64,000 bases of DNA from NCBI RefSeq assembly GCF_900107965.1, contig NZ_FNVU01000034.1, positions 1 through 64,000 of the forward strand, written 5' to 3'. The position numbers were made by a program, and so were the translations under genes. Shown one piece after another: positions 15,455 through 24,516 of this stretch (within the stretch, counting starts at the first letter, position 1; the number at the start of each line of letters is the position of its first letter). The notes beneath the pieces are model-generated. The model saw only the letters and a program-made list of their open reading frames with translations. It was not told the DNA's origin and made no database searches. Origin of the DNA: Actinacidiphila yanglinensis (lineage in GTDB: Bacteria; Actinomycetota; Actinomycetes; Streptomycetales; Streptomycetaceae).

Positions 15455-17266
15455 TCAGTCCTCGGCGCCGGGCCGGTCGTCGCGGTGCCGATGGCCGGGC
15501 AGCATCTCCTGCACCTTCGCCTTGAAGCCCTGCCGGACCATGCCGGCCCGGTCACTGTCGCCGTGCAGCACCGAGGAGGCGGCCGCCTCGATCTGGTCGA
15601 GCGAGGCGTGCGGCGGGATCGGCGGCACGGCCGGATCGGTGCGGAAGTCGATGACGAACGGCCGGTCCGCGGCGAGCGCCCGCTGCCAGGCGTCCAGGAC
15701 CTCGCCGGGCTTCTCGACCCGTACGCCGTCCAGCCCGACGGAGCGGGCGAAGTCCGCGTACGGGACGTCGGGCAGGCTCTGCGAGGGCACGAACTGCGGC
15801 GCGCCCTCCATCGCGCGCATCTCCCAGGTGACCTGGTTGAGGTCCTGGTTGTTGAGCACCGCCACGACCAGCCGCGGGTCCTGCCAGTCGCGGAAGTACT
15901 TGGCGGCCGTGATCAGCTCCGCCATACCGTTCATCTGCATGGCGCCGTCCCCGACGAGCGCGATGGCCGGCCGGTCGGGGTGGGCGAACTTCGCGCCGAT
16001 CGCGTAGGGGACGCCCGGGCCCATCGTGGCGAGGGTGCCGGACAGTGAGCCGCGCATCTCCCCGCGCATCCGCAGGTGGCGGGCGTACCAGTTCGCGGAG
16101 GAGCCGGAGTCGGCGGAGAGCATCACGTCCTGCGGCAGCAGGTCGTCCAGGGCGTGGACGACGTACTCGGGGTTGATCGGGTCGGCGTCGACCGCGGCCC
16201 GCCGCTGCATGACCTCCCACCAACGGGCGGTGTCCTTCTCGACCTTCTTCCGCCATGCGCCGTGCTCCTTCTGCCGCACGCGCGGGAGCAGCGCCCGCAG
16301 GGTCGCCTCCGCGTCTCCGACGAGGTTGACCTCGAAGGGGTAGCGCAGCCCGACCATGAACGGGTCGATGTCGATCTGTACCGCGCGTGCCTGCCCGAAG
16401 TCCGGGAGGAACTGCGTGTACGGGAAGCTGGAACCGACCACCAGCAGCGTGTCGCAGCCCTGCATCAGCTCGTAGGACGGCCGGGTGCCGAGCAGCCCGA
16501 TCGAACCGGTGACGTAGGGGAGTTCGTCGGACAGCACGTCCTTGCCGAGCAGGGCCTTGGCGACCCCGGCACCGAGCTGGTCGGCCAGCTGCTCGACCTC
16601 CGCCCGCGCGTGCCGGGCTCCCTGGCCGACCAGGATCGCCACCTTCTCGCCCGCGTTGAGGACATCGGCGGCCCGCCCGAGCTCTTCCTCGTCGGGGACC
16701 GGGACGTACTTGCCCACGCCGAGGCTGGAAGGAACCATCTTGAAGGCGTGCTCGGGCGGCGAGTAGTCCAGTTCCTGCACGTCCGCCGGGATGATCACGG
16801 CGGTGACGGTGCGCTTGGCGTACGCGGTGCGCATCGCCCGGTCGAGGACGTTCGGCAGCTGCTCGGGGACGGTGACCATCTCGCAGAAGTCGGCAGCCAC
16901 GTCCTTGTAGAGGCTGAGCAGGTCGACCTCCTGCTGGTAACTACCGCCCATGGCACTGCGGTTGGTCTGCCCGACGATGGCCACCACCGGCACGTGGTCG
17001 AGTTTCGCGTCGTACAGGCCGTTCAGGAGGTGGATGGCGCCAGGGCCGGAGGTCGCCGCGCAGACGCCGACCTTGCCGGAGAACTTGGCGTAGCCGACGG
17101 CCTCGAAGGCTGCCATCTCCTCGTGCCGGGCCTGGATGAAGCGCGGTTGGTCGTCGGCGCGCCCCCACGCGGCGAGCAGGCCGTTGATGCCGTCCCCGGC
17201 GTAGGCGAAGACGCGTTCGACGTCCCACTCACGCAGGCGCTGCAGTACGTAGTCGGACACCTTCAT
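15455..17266 (-). CDS. Thiamine diphosphate enzyme, pyruvate oxidase-like
   Basis: This 603-residue enzyme has three domains. The N-terminal Pyr domain contains the activating Glu in QARHEEMAAFEAVGYA (about residue 50) and VCAATSGPGAIHLLNGLYD. The middle domain has VAILVGQGARHARAEVE and TLLVVGSSFPYTQF. The C-terminal PP domain has the metal/ThDP motif GDGAMQMNGMAELI...VLNNQDLNQV. The overall pattern is that of pyruvate oxidase or PoxB-like ThDP enzymes, which turn pyruvate into acetate or acetyl phosphate plus CO2. The start was taken at the ATG before KVSDYVLQ; a GTG two codons earlier is possible. Its neighbours, an FAD/Fe-S 2-hydroxyacid oxidoreductase upstream and an enolase-superfamily enzyme downstream, are on the same strand. 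Confidence 0.9.
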   Translation of the reverse strand: MKVSDYVLQRLREWDVERVFAYAGDGINGLLAAWGRADDQPRFIQARHEEMAAFEAVGYAKFSGKVGVCAATSGPGAIHLLNGLYDAKLDHVPVVAIVGQTNRSAMGGSYQQEVDLLSLYKDVAADFCEMVTVPEQLPNVLDRAMRTAYAKRTVTAVIIPADVQELDYSPPEHAFKMVPSSLGVGKYVPVPDEEELGRAADVLNAGEKVAILVGQGARHARAEVEQLADQLGAGVAKALLGKDVLSDELPYVTGSIGLLGTRPSYELMQGCDTLLVVGSSFPYTQFLPDFGQARAVQIDIDPFMVGLRYPFEVNLVGDAEATLRALLPRVRQKEHGAWRKKVEKDTARWWEVMQRRAAVDADPINPEYVVHALDDLLPQDVMLSADSGSSANWYARHLRMRGEMRGSLSGTLATMGPGVPYAIGAKFAHPDRPAIALVGDGAMQMNGMAELITAAKYFRDWQDPRLVVAVLNNQDLNQVTWEMRAMEGAPQFVPSQSLPDVPYADFARSVGLDGVRVEKPGEVLDAWQRALAADRPFVIDFRTDPAVPPIPPHASLDQIEAAASSVLHGDSDRAGMVRQGFKAKVQEMLPGHRHRDDRPGAED

Positions 17267-17331
17267 CGACACGGTGCTTCCTTTCGTTGCGACAATGGTT
17301 CGATCGGGGCCCGCCGGCGCGGGACGAGAGG

Positions 17332-20300
17332 TCAGCCCCGGTTTCTGCGGGCCAACGCGTACACGACGGCGCCGGTCGTGCCCACCGCGGCGGCCGCTGC
17401 GGCAGCGGTGAGCAACCGGGCTGCCGCCGGCGAGGGCGCGGTGGGCCGGGCGACGGCCTTCTCCGGCCGGTCGGCGGGCGCGGGACCGTCGAGGGCGGCC
17501 GCGAGGGCCTCGGCGAGGTGCAGTGCGCCGCGGCCGGTGCCGCCCTGCTCGATCTGGGTGCGGCAGCTGAAGCCGTCGGCCAGCACCAGGGCATCCGGTG
17601 CGGTCTGCCGGACGGCGGGCAGGACACCTGCCTCGCCGATCTGCATGGACAGTTCGTGGTGACCGGCCTCGAAACCGAAGTTGCCGGCCAGGCCGCAGCA
17701 TCCCTCGTCCAGCACGTCCGCGTCGATGCCCGCCCTGCGCATCAGCTCGCGGTCGGCGTCGAACTTCGTGACGGCGTGCTGGTGGCAGTGGGTCTGCACG
17801 GTGGCGGCCCGGGTGAGTTTCGGTGGTTGCCAGCCCTCGGGCGCGCGTTGCAGCAGCAGCTCGGAAAAGGTGAGGAACTGCCCGGCGAGCCGTTTGACGT
17901 CCTCGTCATCCGGCATCAGCTCGGGCGCGTCGGCGCGGAAGACCGCAGTGCACGACGGTTCCAGGCCGACGACCGGCGTGCCGGCCTCGATCCAGGGGCG
18001 GAGCACGTCAAGGGTCCGGCGCAACACGTGCTGAGCGACGTCGAGTTGCCCGGTGGAGATCCAGGTCAGGCCGCAGCACACGGCCTCGGTCGGCACGGCG
18101 ATCCTGAACCCGGCGTCCTCCATCACGCGCACCGCGGACCGGGCGACCGAGGGATGGAAGTAGGTGCTGAACGTGTCCGGCCACAGCACCACCGCGCGCG
18201 GGTCGCCGGGTTCGGGCTGCGCCGTGCCGCGAGCGCGCCACCACTGGACGAACGACTCGCGGGCGAAGAGGGGTGCGTCCCGATCGGCGACCCCCGCCAG
18301 CCGCTTGCCCAGCCGCGAGATGCCCGGGGCGCGCAGCGTGGCGTTGACCAGGCCGGGGGCGATCCGCGAGGCGCGCGCCCACACCGGCAGCCAGCCCAGC
18401 GCGTAGTGCGCGGCGGGCCGGAGCCGCCCCTGGTAGTGGTGCGAGAGGAACTCCGCCTTGTAGGTGGCCATGTCGACGCCGACCGGGCAGTCGGACTTGC
18501 ACCCCTTGCAGGCCAGGCACAGGTCGAGCGCGTCGCGGACCTCGGTCGAGCGCCAGCCGCCGGTGACCGGGGAGTCGCGGTGGCCGCCGATCATCTCGAA
18601 CAGCAGCCGGGCCCGGCCGCGGGTGGAGTGCTCCTCCTCGCCGGTGGCCCGGTAGGACGGGCACATCACCCCGCCCTCGTGGCTGCGGCAGTTGCCGATG
18701 CCGACACAGCGCATGACCGCCTGGTTGAAGGAGTGGTCGTCGTCCGGATAGCCGAAGCGGGCGTCGGAGTCGTCGTGCGGCCGCCAGTCAGGCCCCAGTC
18801 GCAGGTGGGAGTCGAGGGCGTTCGGGGCGACGACCTTGCCGGGGTTCATCCGGTCGTCGGGGTCGAACAGCGCTTTGAGCTCGCCGAACGCGGTGACGAG
18901 GCGGTCACCGAACATCTTCGGCAGCAGCTCGCCGCGCGCCTGCCCGTCACCGTGCTCCCCCGACAGCGAGCCCCCGTACGACGAGACCAGGTCGGCGGCC
19001 TCGTGCAGGAAGGACCGGAAGGCGGCCACGCCCTCGGCCGTGCGCAGGCCGAACGGGATGCGGGTGTGCACGCAGCCCTGCCCGAAGTGGCCGTAGAGCG
19101 TGGGGTGGTCGTAGTCGTACGCCGCGAAGAGCTTCTTCAGGTCGCGCAGGTAGTCCCCGAGCCGCTCGGGGGGCACCGCCGAGTCCTCCCATCCCTCCCA
19201 CGTCTCCCGCCCGTCCGGTGGACGAGCAGTGACGCCAAGCCCCGCCTCCCGGGCCTTGAGCATGCGCTGCTCGCGCTCCGGGTCGTCGGAGAAGGTGACG
19301 TCGTCGTCGTGCTCGTGCCGCCCCAGGGCGGCCAGCAGTTCGTGTGCCTGGCGCTCGACGTCGTCCTTGCTGTCGCCGGCGAACTGGACGAACAGCCAGC
19401 TCCCACCGGCCGGGAAGGAGCTCAGCGACTCGACGTGGATGTGCTCCTCACGCATGAGCTGCACCATCCGGTCATCGAGCGCCTCCAGTTGCGCGGGGTC
19501 ACAGTGCTCCAGGACGTTCGGAACGTCGTCCGCCGCGGCGCAGATGTCGGGGTAGCCCAGCACGAGGATCGCCTGGGCAGCCGGCACCGGAACGAGGTCC
19601 AGCTCGGCGTGCAGCACCGTCACCAGAGTGCCCTCGCTGCCGACCAGGGCCCGGGCGACGTGGAAGCCGTTCTCCGGCAGCAGGTCGTCCAGGTTGTAGC
19701 CGGATACCCGGCGGGGGATCTTCGGGTAGCCCTGCCGGATGTCGGCAAGGTAGGTGTCGGCCAGCGCCCCCATCCCGGAGTACAGCTCGCCGCGGCGTCC
19801 CCCCGCCGCGGCGATCTCGTCGTACTCCTGGGGTGAGGTGCGGCCGGTCCACATCCGGGTGCCGTCGTGGGTCAGCACCTCCAAGCGGCGGACGTTGTCC
19901 ACGGTCTTCCCGTATGCCTGCGCCGAGGCTCCGCAGGAGTTGTTGCCGATCATCCCGCCCAGCGTGCAGTGGCTGTGCGTTGCCGGTTTCGGCCCGAACA
20001 TCAGGCCGTGCGGGGCCAGTTGCCGGTTCAGCTCGTCCAGCACGATGCCTGGCTCGACCAGGCAGGTCCGCGCTTCGGCGTCGACCGAGACCAGCGCGCC
20101 GCAGTACTTCGTCCAGTCGATGACCACCGCGGTGTTGGTGCACTGGCCCCCCAGGCTGGTGCCGCCGCCGCGCGACAGCACGGGCGCATCGAAACGCGCG
20201 CAGACCGCGACCGCGGCGGCACCTGCGTCGATCGACCGCGGGACGACCACCCCGAGGGGCACCAGCCGGTAGTTGGAGCCGTCCGTGGCATAGGCTCCGC

Positions 20301-20424
20301 GGCTGCCGGCGTCGAAGCGCACCTCGCCGTCGACTTCTTGGCGAAGCGCCGCCTCCAGGGCTGTGATGTCGGGCGGCTCGCCGGGCGCCGTGTCCCCGGC
20401 CTGGGGTCCTGCGGTGATGGTCAT
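17332..20424 (-). CDS. FAD-linked oxidase and Fe-S subunit fusion (D-lactate / 2-hydroxyacid dehydrogenase type)
   Basis: This 1030-residue fusion begins with a PCMH FAD-binding domain (VVPRSIDAGAAAVAVC, PVLSRGGGTSLGGQCTN, LGGMIGNNSCGASAQAYGK), then a FAD-oxidase C-terminal domain ending near MNPGKVV. A GlpC-like part follows with Fe-S Cys clusters (CLACKGCKSDCPVGVDM) and CCG repeats (AVCCGLTW, EGCCGLAGNFGFE). It ends in a hydrophobic helix (about 1003-1025) plus RRNRG, so it is probably membrane-attached. Such fusions oxidise D-lactate, glycolate or related 2-hydroxyacids and pass electrons to quinone. The pyruvate formed would suit the ThDP enzyme whose gene begins 65 bp downstream. Confidence 0.9.
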   Translation of the reverse strand: MTITAGPQAGDTAPGEPPDITALEAALRQEVDGEVRFDAGSRGAYATDGSNYRLVPLGVVVPRSIDAGAAAVAVCARFDAPVLSRGGGTSLGGQCTNTAVVIDWTKYCGALVSVDAEARTCLVEPGIVLDELNRQLAPHGLMFGPKPATHSHCTLGGMIGNNSCGASAQAYGKTVDNVRRLEVLTHDGTRMWTGRTSPQEYDEIAAAGGRRGELYSGMGALADTYLADIRQGYPKIPRRVSGYNLDDLLPENGFHVARALVGSEGTLVTVLHAELDLVPVPAAQAILVLGYPDICAAADDVPNVLEHCDPAQLEALDDRMVQLMREEHIHVESLSSFPAGGSWLFVQFAGDSKDDVERQAHELLAALGRHEHDDDVTFSDDPEREQRMLKAREAGLGVTARPPDGRETWEGWEDSAVPPERLGDYLRDLKKLFAAYDYDHPTLYGHFGQGCVHTRIPFGLRTAEGVAAFRSFLHEAADLVSSYGGSLSGEHGDGQARGELLPKMFGDRLVTAFGELKALFDPDDRMNPGKVVAPNALDSHLRLGPDWRPHDDSDARFGYPDDDHSFNQAVMRCVGIGNCRSHEGGVMCPSYRATGEEEHSTRGRARLLFEMIGGHRDSPVTGGWRSTEVRDALDLCLACKGCKSDCPVGVDMATYKAEFLSHHYQGRLRPAAHYALGWLPVWARASRIAPGLVNATLRAPGISRLGKRLAGVADRDAPLFARESFVQWWRARGTAQPEPGDPRAVVLWPDTFSTYFHPSVARSAVRVMEDAGFRIAVPTEAVCCGLTWISTGQLDVAQHVLRRTLDVLRPWIEAGTPVVGLEPSCTAVFRADAPELMPDDEDVKRLAGQFLTFSELLLQRAPEGWQPPKLTRAATVQTHCHQHAVTKFDADRELMRRAGIDADVLDEGCCGLAGNFGFEAGHHELSMQIGEAGVLPAVRQTAPDALVLADGFSCRTQIEQGGTGRGALHLAEALAAALDGPAPADRPEKAVARPTAPSPAAARLLTAAAAAAAVGTTGAVVYALARRNRG

Positions 20425-20489
20425 GCGTGCCCTCCCCGGGCGCCCGGCCGCCGTCGCTCCTGACGGAGGAGCGTCGCCGGGTGGTTCGG

Positions 20490-20813
20490 TCAGTGGCCGA
20501 GCGCCTTGCTCAGCTGAGACTTCGTCATGGACGAGCGGCCCTTGATGTTGCGCTGTCGCGCTTCGTTGTAGAGCTGGTCCCTCGTCGGACCACGGGAGTC
20601 CGAGTGGGAGCGCTGCCCGCCCCTTTTGGACGAGGACAGGTCCTTGGTCGAGGTGCGGCTGGCGGTCCGTGATTCGCCGGCGCGGGCCCGTTCCTTGTTC
20701 ACGGTGCGCGCGGCGATTTCCTCCGCCCGCTTCTCGGACTCGCCGCGGTCCTTGGCACTGTCCTTGATGGCCTCGTACTGGCGCTCACGCTTCGCGCTCG
20801 ATCCTCGGGGCAC
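20490..20813 (-). CDS. Rho_N/SAP-like small basic protein ('plasmid stabilization' family)
   Basis: This 107-residue protein opens with RGSSAKRERQYEAIKDSAKD, a helical RGESEKRAEEIAARTVNKER and a Ser/Thr/Gly-rich linker, and closes with a Rho_N/SAP-like motif TRDQLYNEARQRNIKGRSSM plus TKSQLSKALGH. It starts at a GTG (20811-20813). Full-length relatives are widespread in streptomycetes under the name plasmid stabilization protein, with no known mechanism. The C-terminal motif implies DNA or RNA contact. It is the long version of the 50-residue protein at 7146-7298. It follows the FAD/Fe-S gene region but is upstream of it on the same strand, 65 bp apart. Confidence 0.8.
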   Translation of the reverse strand: MPRGSSAKRERQYEAIKDSAKDRGESEKRAEEIAARTVNKERARAGESRTASRTSTKDLSSSKRGGQRSHSDSRGPTRDQLYNEARQRNIKGRSSMTKSQLSKALGH

Positions 20814-21264
20814 GGTGTCTCGCCTCTTCTCTTCTTCGGACGGTTCGACCGGTGCCGCTGCCGTACCGGACGCCCGCTCGTAGGTTGAGCGGGTGCCCGC
20901 GGCTGGACGATGCACACATGCGGTGCGCGCTTCGGCAGCCCGCGGCCCGCACGGTTCTCTCCCTGCTGCGGCTCGCCTCCGGCCGGTTCCATGGGCCGTG
21001 CCGTACGCCGCCTACCTGGAGAGCACGCAGGACGAAGTCCTCGTGGTGCCGGAGCCGGCTCCGACGTTTACCCGGCCCGGGACGGGTATCCGGTGGGAGA
21101 TCACAGGCCGTACCCCACGGCCTCACGTGCCGCGGATGCGGACGACCGGGGAAAGGGAACAAGGCACCCGACCAGTCCGGTGACAGCAACCCCGCCGAAC
21201 GGCAGATTCCGGGTCCGGTCTCGGCTGCCGGCCCTCGATGCGCCCAAGGGAGTCCGTCACCGTG
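20814..21264. other. Divergent intergenic region holding a SigB-like promoter
   Basis: About 450 bp lies between the Rho_N-like gene and the kinase gene. Apart from the GTTT-N14-GGGTAT element at 21066-21089 I see no gene. Open frames through it are arginine-rich and lack coding bias. Confidence 0.4.
21066..21089 (+). promoter_or_regulatory. SigB-type promoter upstream of the Ser/Thr kinase gene
   Basis: GTTT, a 14-bp spacer and GGGTAT give a full match to the streptomycete general-stress sigma consensus GNNT-N14-16-GGGTAY. It points to the kinase gene starting 175 bp downstream. Confidence 0.55.
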
Positions 21265-22665
21265 ATGCTGACCGATCGCTACCAACTGGACGCCATGCTG
21301 GGACGCGGTGGAATGGGCGAGGTGTGGCGGGCCTGGGACCTCAGGCTGCGCCGGCCGGTGGCCGTCAAGGTACTCGCCGGATCCTCCCAGACCGCCGAGG
21401 ACGCGGTCGCACGCCTCCAGCACGAGGCGCGCACCGCCGCCCGCCTCAGCGACCCGCACGCCGTGAGCGTCTACGACGTCGGGACGGCGGACGGATGCTG
21501 CTTCCTGGTGATGGAGCTGGTCCCCGGCCGCAGCCTGGCCCAGGAACTACGCGAAGAAGGGCCCCTGGCCCCCGCCCGCGTCGCCGCAATCGCCGCGCAG
21601 ACCGCCGCAGGACTCGCTGCCGCCCATCAGCGTGGAGTGGTCCACCGGGACATCAAACCGTCCAACCTGCTGCTGGACGAGGACGGTTCGGTGAAGATCG
21701 CCGACTTCGGCATCGCCCGCGGCACCTACGAAGAGACCACCGCCGCGGCCACCCGACCCGGCACCGTCCTCGGAACCAGCCTCTACCTGTCCCCCGAGGC
21801 GGCCAGCGGCTGGAGCGCCGGAAGCCCCGCCGACATCTACGGCCTCGGCTGCTCGCTCTACGAACTCCTCACCGGAAGACCGCCGTTCACGGGCGAACAC
21901 CCCATCGCCGTGCTGCGCCAACACGTGGAAGACGACCCCGTACCGCCTCGGCGACTGCGCCCGCAGACCCCGCCGGAGATGGACGCCTACCTGCTGAGAA
22001 TGCTCGCCAAACAGCCCGAACTGCGCCCTACCGCACAGGACGCGGCCGACTGGTTCGCTGAAGGCCCCTGGCAGGAGAGTGTGCCCACTGCCACAGAGGG
22101 GATCCCCGGCGCCGCACCCGCGGCTCACCACCACGCTGCCACAGCGGGCCCCGACACCGGCGCGATCGCCTCGCCTCCTGGCGCAGCCAAGCGCCGCCCG
22201 GCCTGGCGCAAGGCCCCTGCCGCCGGAGCACTCACGGCGGCCGCCGCGATCGCCGCGGCCGCGATCGCTCTCGCCTCCCCCCTGGCCGACGGCAACGCGC
22301 CGTCCACGCCTTCGCACTCAACGTCGAGTAAGAGTGCCGGCCCCACCGCAGCCCCCGGTGCCACCTCGGCCCCCGCCGCGGCTGCCGCCATGCCCCACCG
22401 ACCGCGGGCGGGCGCGCCGCACACGGCCGCACCAAAGCGACACGCGAGGCCGGGTGCGCCGGCCTCCCGCGCTGCGACGGCTCCGGCGCACGGCCACCGG
22501 TCCACTCCCGCGTCGGCCCCGCCGACCCCGGCGCCCCACAGCACCGCGCCCCGGACCACGCCGACGGCCGGCGCCACGAACCCGACCGCGGACCCGACAC
22601 CGACGAAACCGACCCCCACCCCGACCGCCACCACGCCACCCGCCGAGGGCGATCAAGGCGCATAA
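21265..22665 (+). CDS. Membrane-anchored serine/threonine protein kinase (PknB type)
   Basis: This 466-residue protein has an N-terminal Hanks-type kinase domain (about 1-265): P-loop LGRGGMGEVWRAWD, VAVKVL, catalytic loop GVVHRDIKPSNLLL, metal site ADFGIA and activation loop end GTSLYLSPEAA. A charged linker, one hydrophobic helix (about 305-325) and an Ala/Thr/Pro-rich extracytoplasmic tail follow. No PASTA repeats are present, so it is not the cell-division PknB itself. It would phosphorylate Ser/Thr in cytoplasmic partners in response to envelope cues. ATG 21265 gives LTDRYQLDAMLGRGG. A SigB-like promoter lies at 21066-21089. It converges with gvpK. Confidence 0.9.
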   Translation: MLTDRYQLDAMLGRGGMGEVWRAWDLRLRRPVAVKVLAGSSQTAEDAVARLQHEARTAARLSDPHAVSVYDVGTADGCCFLVMELVPGRSLAQELREEGPLAPARVAAIAAQTAAGLAAAHQRGVVHRDIKPSNLLLDEDGSVKIADFGIARGTYEETTAAATRPGTVLGTSLYLSPEAASGWSAGSPADIYGLGCSLYELLTGRPPFTGEHPIAVLRQHVEDDPVPPRRLRPQTPPEMDAYLLRMLAKQPELRPTAQDAADWFAEGPWQESVPTATEGIPGAAPAAHHHAATAGPDTGAIASPPGAAKRRPAWRKAPAAGALTAAAAIAAAAIALASPLADGNAPSTPSHSTSSKSAGPTAAPGATSAPAAAAAMPHRPRAGAPHTAAPKRHARPGAPASRAATAPAHGHRSTPASAPPTPAPHSTAPRTTPTAGATNPTADPTPTKPTPTPTATTPPAEGDQGA

Positions 22666-22800
22666 CGCCCCATCGCGGTGCGGCTGGACGATGCCGGAGC
22701 GGCAACTCAGCACACAGGACCTCAGAAGCGCCGAGCCATCCCCGACCTGTGGGAACTCACTTCCTGAGAGCAGTCACCAGCCCGGCGAATGCGCGCGCCC

Positions 22801-23085
22801 TCACCACGCGTCTTCGGACAGCAGCGGGCCGAGGGGACCAAGGGAGAGCTGCAGGTCCTCGCGACGCAGACCATGAGCGGCGCAGAGCTCGTTCATGCGG
22901 CTGTCGAGCAGCATCAGCGCGGTACCGATCCGCTCCTCCTGGTCGTCGGTGAGATCGCCCTGGTCGATCCGGCGGATCGCCTGGCGTTCCATGAGCTGAC
23001 GCAGGAGCTCGACCAGGGTGAGGACCAGGGACGCCAGGTCCTGGGCAGCCCGCTGGGGATCAAGGTCGACACGTGCTTCGGTCAC
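22801..23085 (-). CDS. gvpK: Gas vesicle protein GvpK
   Basis: This 94-residue protein has the GvpK pattern VDLDPQRAAQDLASLVLTLV, ELLRQLMERQAIRRID, LTDDQEERIGTALMLL and a C-terminal LRREDLQLSLGPLGPLL. GvpK is a conserved accessory protein needed for vesicle assembly. The start is a GTG overlapping the gvpS stop (GTGA). The frame is open far upstream, but that part is antisense or overlapping sequence of gvpS and gvpL. It is the last gene of the cluster and converges with the kinase gene. Confidence 0.88.
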   Translation of the reverse strand: MTEARVDLDPQRAAQDLASLVLTLVELLRQLMERQAIRRIDQGDLTDDQEERIGTALMLLDSRMNELCAAHGLRREDLQLSLGPLGPLLSEDAW

Positions 23086-23312
23086 AACGGTCCTCCGTCG
23101 CTCCAGGGCGCGGGGACCCGCTCGCTGACCGAAGCGAGCAGGGCCCGCAGTGACAACCTCACCAGCGGTACGTCGGCGATCGCGATGACCAGATCCCCGT
23201 GGACGACCACACCGGTGGCGAGCACCCGGTCGAGCAGATCGACCAGCGGCACGCCGAGAGGCGCACCGGCATCGGGGCCGATCCAGGGGACGACCCCCGA
23301 TTCGCCGGTCAT
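23082..23312 (-). CDS. gvpS: Gas vesicle protein GvpS (GvpA-like)
   Basis: This 76-residue protein of the GvpA superfamily reads VPLVDLLDRVLATGVVVHGD, LVIAIADVPLVRLSLRALL. It has the same helix-strand-strand-helix core as GvpA and is probably a minor shell or nucleation component. The ATG start overlaps the gvpL stop as ATGA, and its stop overlaps the GTG of gvpK. Confidence 0.88.
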   Translation of the reverse strand: MTGESGVVPWIGPDAGAPLGVPLVDLLDRVLATGVVVHGDLVIAIADVPLVRLSLRALLASVSERVPAPWSDGGPL

Positions 23313-24160
23313 ACGCCGATCCCTCCCGCGCCAGGCGCAGCGTCCGGGGCCTCTGCGAACGAATACGGCACCCAAGGCCCGGACACTTCCACCTCCGCCT
23401 CGCTGGGCGCGTGGCCCAAGGCGCGCATCGCAGCGACGAGTCGTGGCGCCTGGGCATCATCGACGAGGTAGGCGGCGTTGAGCGTCTGGGTGCGGTCCCG
23501 GCCGGTGATCTCCGGCCCGTGCGGCCGGCGCTGGACCGAGGCGACCGCGTATCCGGCCGCGACATCGTGCACATGCCGGGCGGCGTTGAGGGCCGCATCC
23601 TGCCGTGCACGGCACTGTTGATCGCGGTCGCGCACTCTCTTCAGGTACGCCTGCCCGGATGCCTCCGCCGTCGATGTCGAGCTTGCCGGAGCCTCGCCGC
23701 GTCCCTCTCCCCGTTGCCGTAGGTACACCTTGACCGCCCATTCGGTACGGCCGGTGAGGCGGTCCAAGGCCGCGAGGAAGCGTGGACGCTGGTCGTTGAG
23801 AGCCGCCTGCGCGCGGTGCGGGTCGGTGAAGAGCGTGGCCAAGGGGAGCGGTACGACCGGGCCGTCCGCTGACGCCGCGGTGACCACCGCGTGATGGGTC
23901 CGCGCGGATTCTTCCAACTGCCTCTGGTCGGCGAGCCGGCTGCGCAGGGCGTCCTCGGTGAACTCCGCCGCGGGTACCTCCTGCGTCACGGCCCACAATC
24001 CCTCATCGAGCGGGAGCATGCTGAGGGGTCCGCCTCCTGTGTGCCCGGGAACGGCGGCGAGGCTTCCGCGGTCCGGGCAGCGGCGCACTGCAAACACGCA
24101 GGTGGCGGCTTCGCCCGGGGGACGCTGTGGAACAGGAGCGGACAGCTGCGCGGTCGTCAC
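23309..24160 (-). CDS. gvpL: Gas vesicle protein GvpL (GvpL/GvpF family)
   Basis: This 283-residue GvpL/F protein has ATCVFAVRRC near the N-terminus, MLPLDEGLWAVTQEVPAAEF, VVPLPLATLFTDPHRAQAAL, a DRLTGRTEWAVKVYLRQ strand and a C-terminal NAAYLVDDAQAPRLVAAMRA with SGPWVPYSFAEA. It is longer than the GvpF at 26375-27103 and belongs to the same two-domain fold. GvpF/L proteins bind GvpA monomers during assembly. The GTG at 24160 overlaps the gvpJ stop (GTGA), which decides this start over the longer open frame. Confidence 0.88.
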   Translation of the reverse strand: MTTAQLSAPVPQRPPGEAATCVFAVRRCPDRGSLAAVPGHTGGGPLSMLPLDEGLWAVTQEVPAAEFTEDALRSRLADQRQLEESARTHHAVVTAASADGPVVPLPLATLFTDPHRAQAALNDQRPRFLAALDRLTGRTEWAVKVYLRQRGEGRGEAPASSTSTAEASGQAYLKRVRDRDQQCRARQDAALNAARHVHDVAAGYAVASVQRRPHGPEITGRDRTQTLNAAYLVDDAQAPRLVAAMRALGHAPSEAEVEVSGPWVPYSFAEAPDAAPGAGGIGV

Positions 24161-24516
24161 GAGTCCTCCTCGGCGCGCCGGCGGGGCGAGCGAGAGGCGC
24201 GGGAAGCCTTCCGCTCCAGCGCCTCGACCTTCTCCCTCAGCTCCTTGTTCTCCAGGGCGAGAGAGTGTTCGGCGGCGCGGGACGACAGCGCCGGATCGGT
24301 CTCCCACCAGTCGATGCCCGCCTTCTTCGCCGTCTCGACGGAGGAGATGAACAAGCGCAGCCTGATGGTGAGCAGTTCGATGTCCAGCAGGTCGATCTTG
24401 ATGTCGCCTGCGATGACGATGCCCTTGTCGAGAACACGTTCCAGGATCTCGGCGAGGTTCGTCGTCGACGGGCCCGGGGCGTACGAGGACTCCGGGGAGA
24501 ACTCCATCTCCGTCAT
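24157..24516 (-). CDS. gvpJ: Gas vesicle protein GvpJ (GvpA family)
   Basis: This 119-residue protein has the GvpA-type core NLAEILERVLDKGIVIAGDI, KIDLLDIELLTIRLRLFISS, then a coiled-coil tail (SLALENKELREKVEALERKA) with a basic end. GvpJ is a minor GvpA-like shell protein thought to cap or start vesicle growth. The IDWW motif after the core is typical of GvpJ/M. The ATG start overlaps the gvpZ stop by four bases. Confidence 0.9.
   Translation of the reverse strand: MTEMEFSPESSYAPGPSTTNLAEILERVLDKGIVIAGDIKIDLLDIELLTIRLRLFISSVETAKKAGIDWWETDPALSSRAAEHSLALENKELREKVEALERKASRASRSPRRRAEEDS

Noticed and set aside
15455-17701. Longer start for the ThDP enzyme, adding about 145 residues
   Set aside because: The added residues are Arg/Pro-rich and overlap the end of the FAD/Fe-S gene; family members begin near MKVSDYVLQ.
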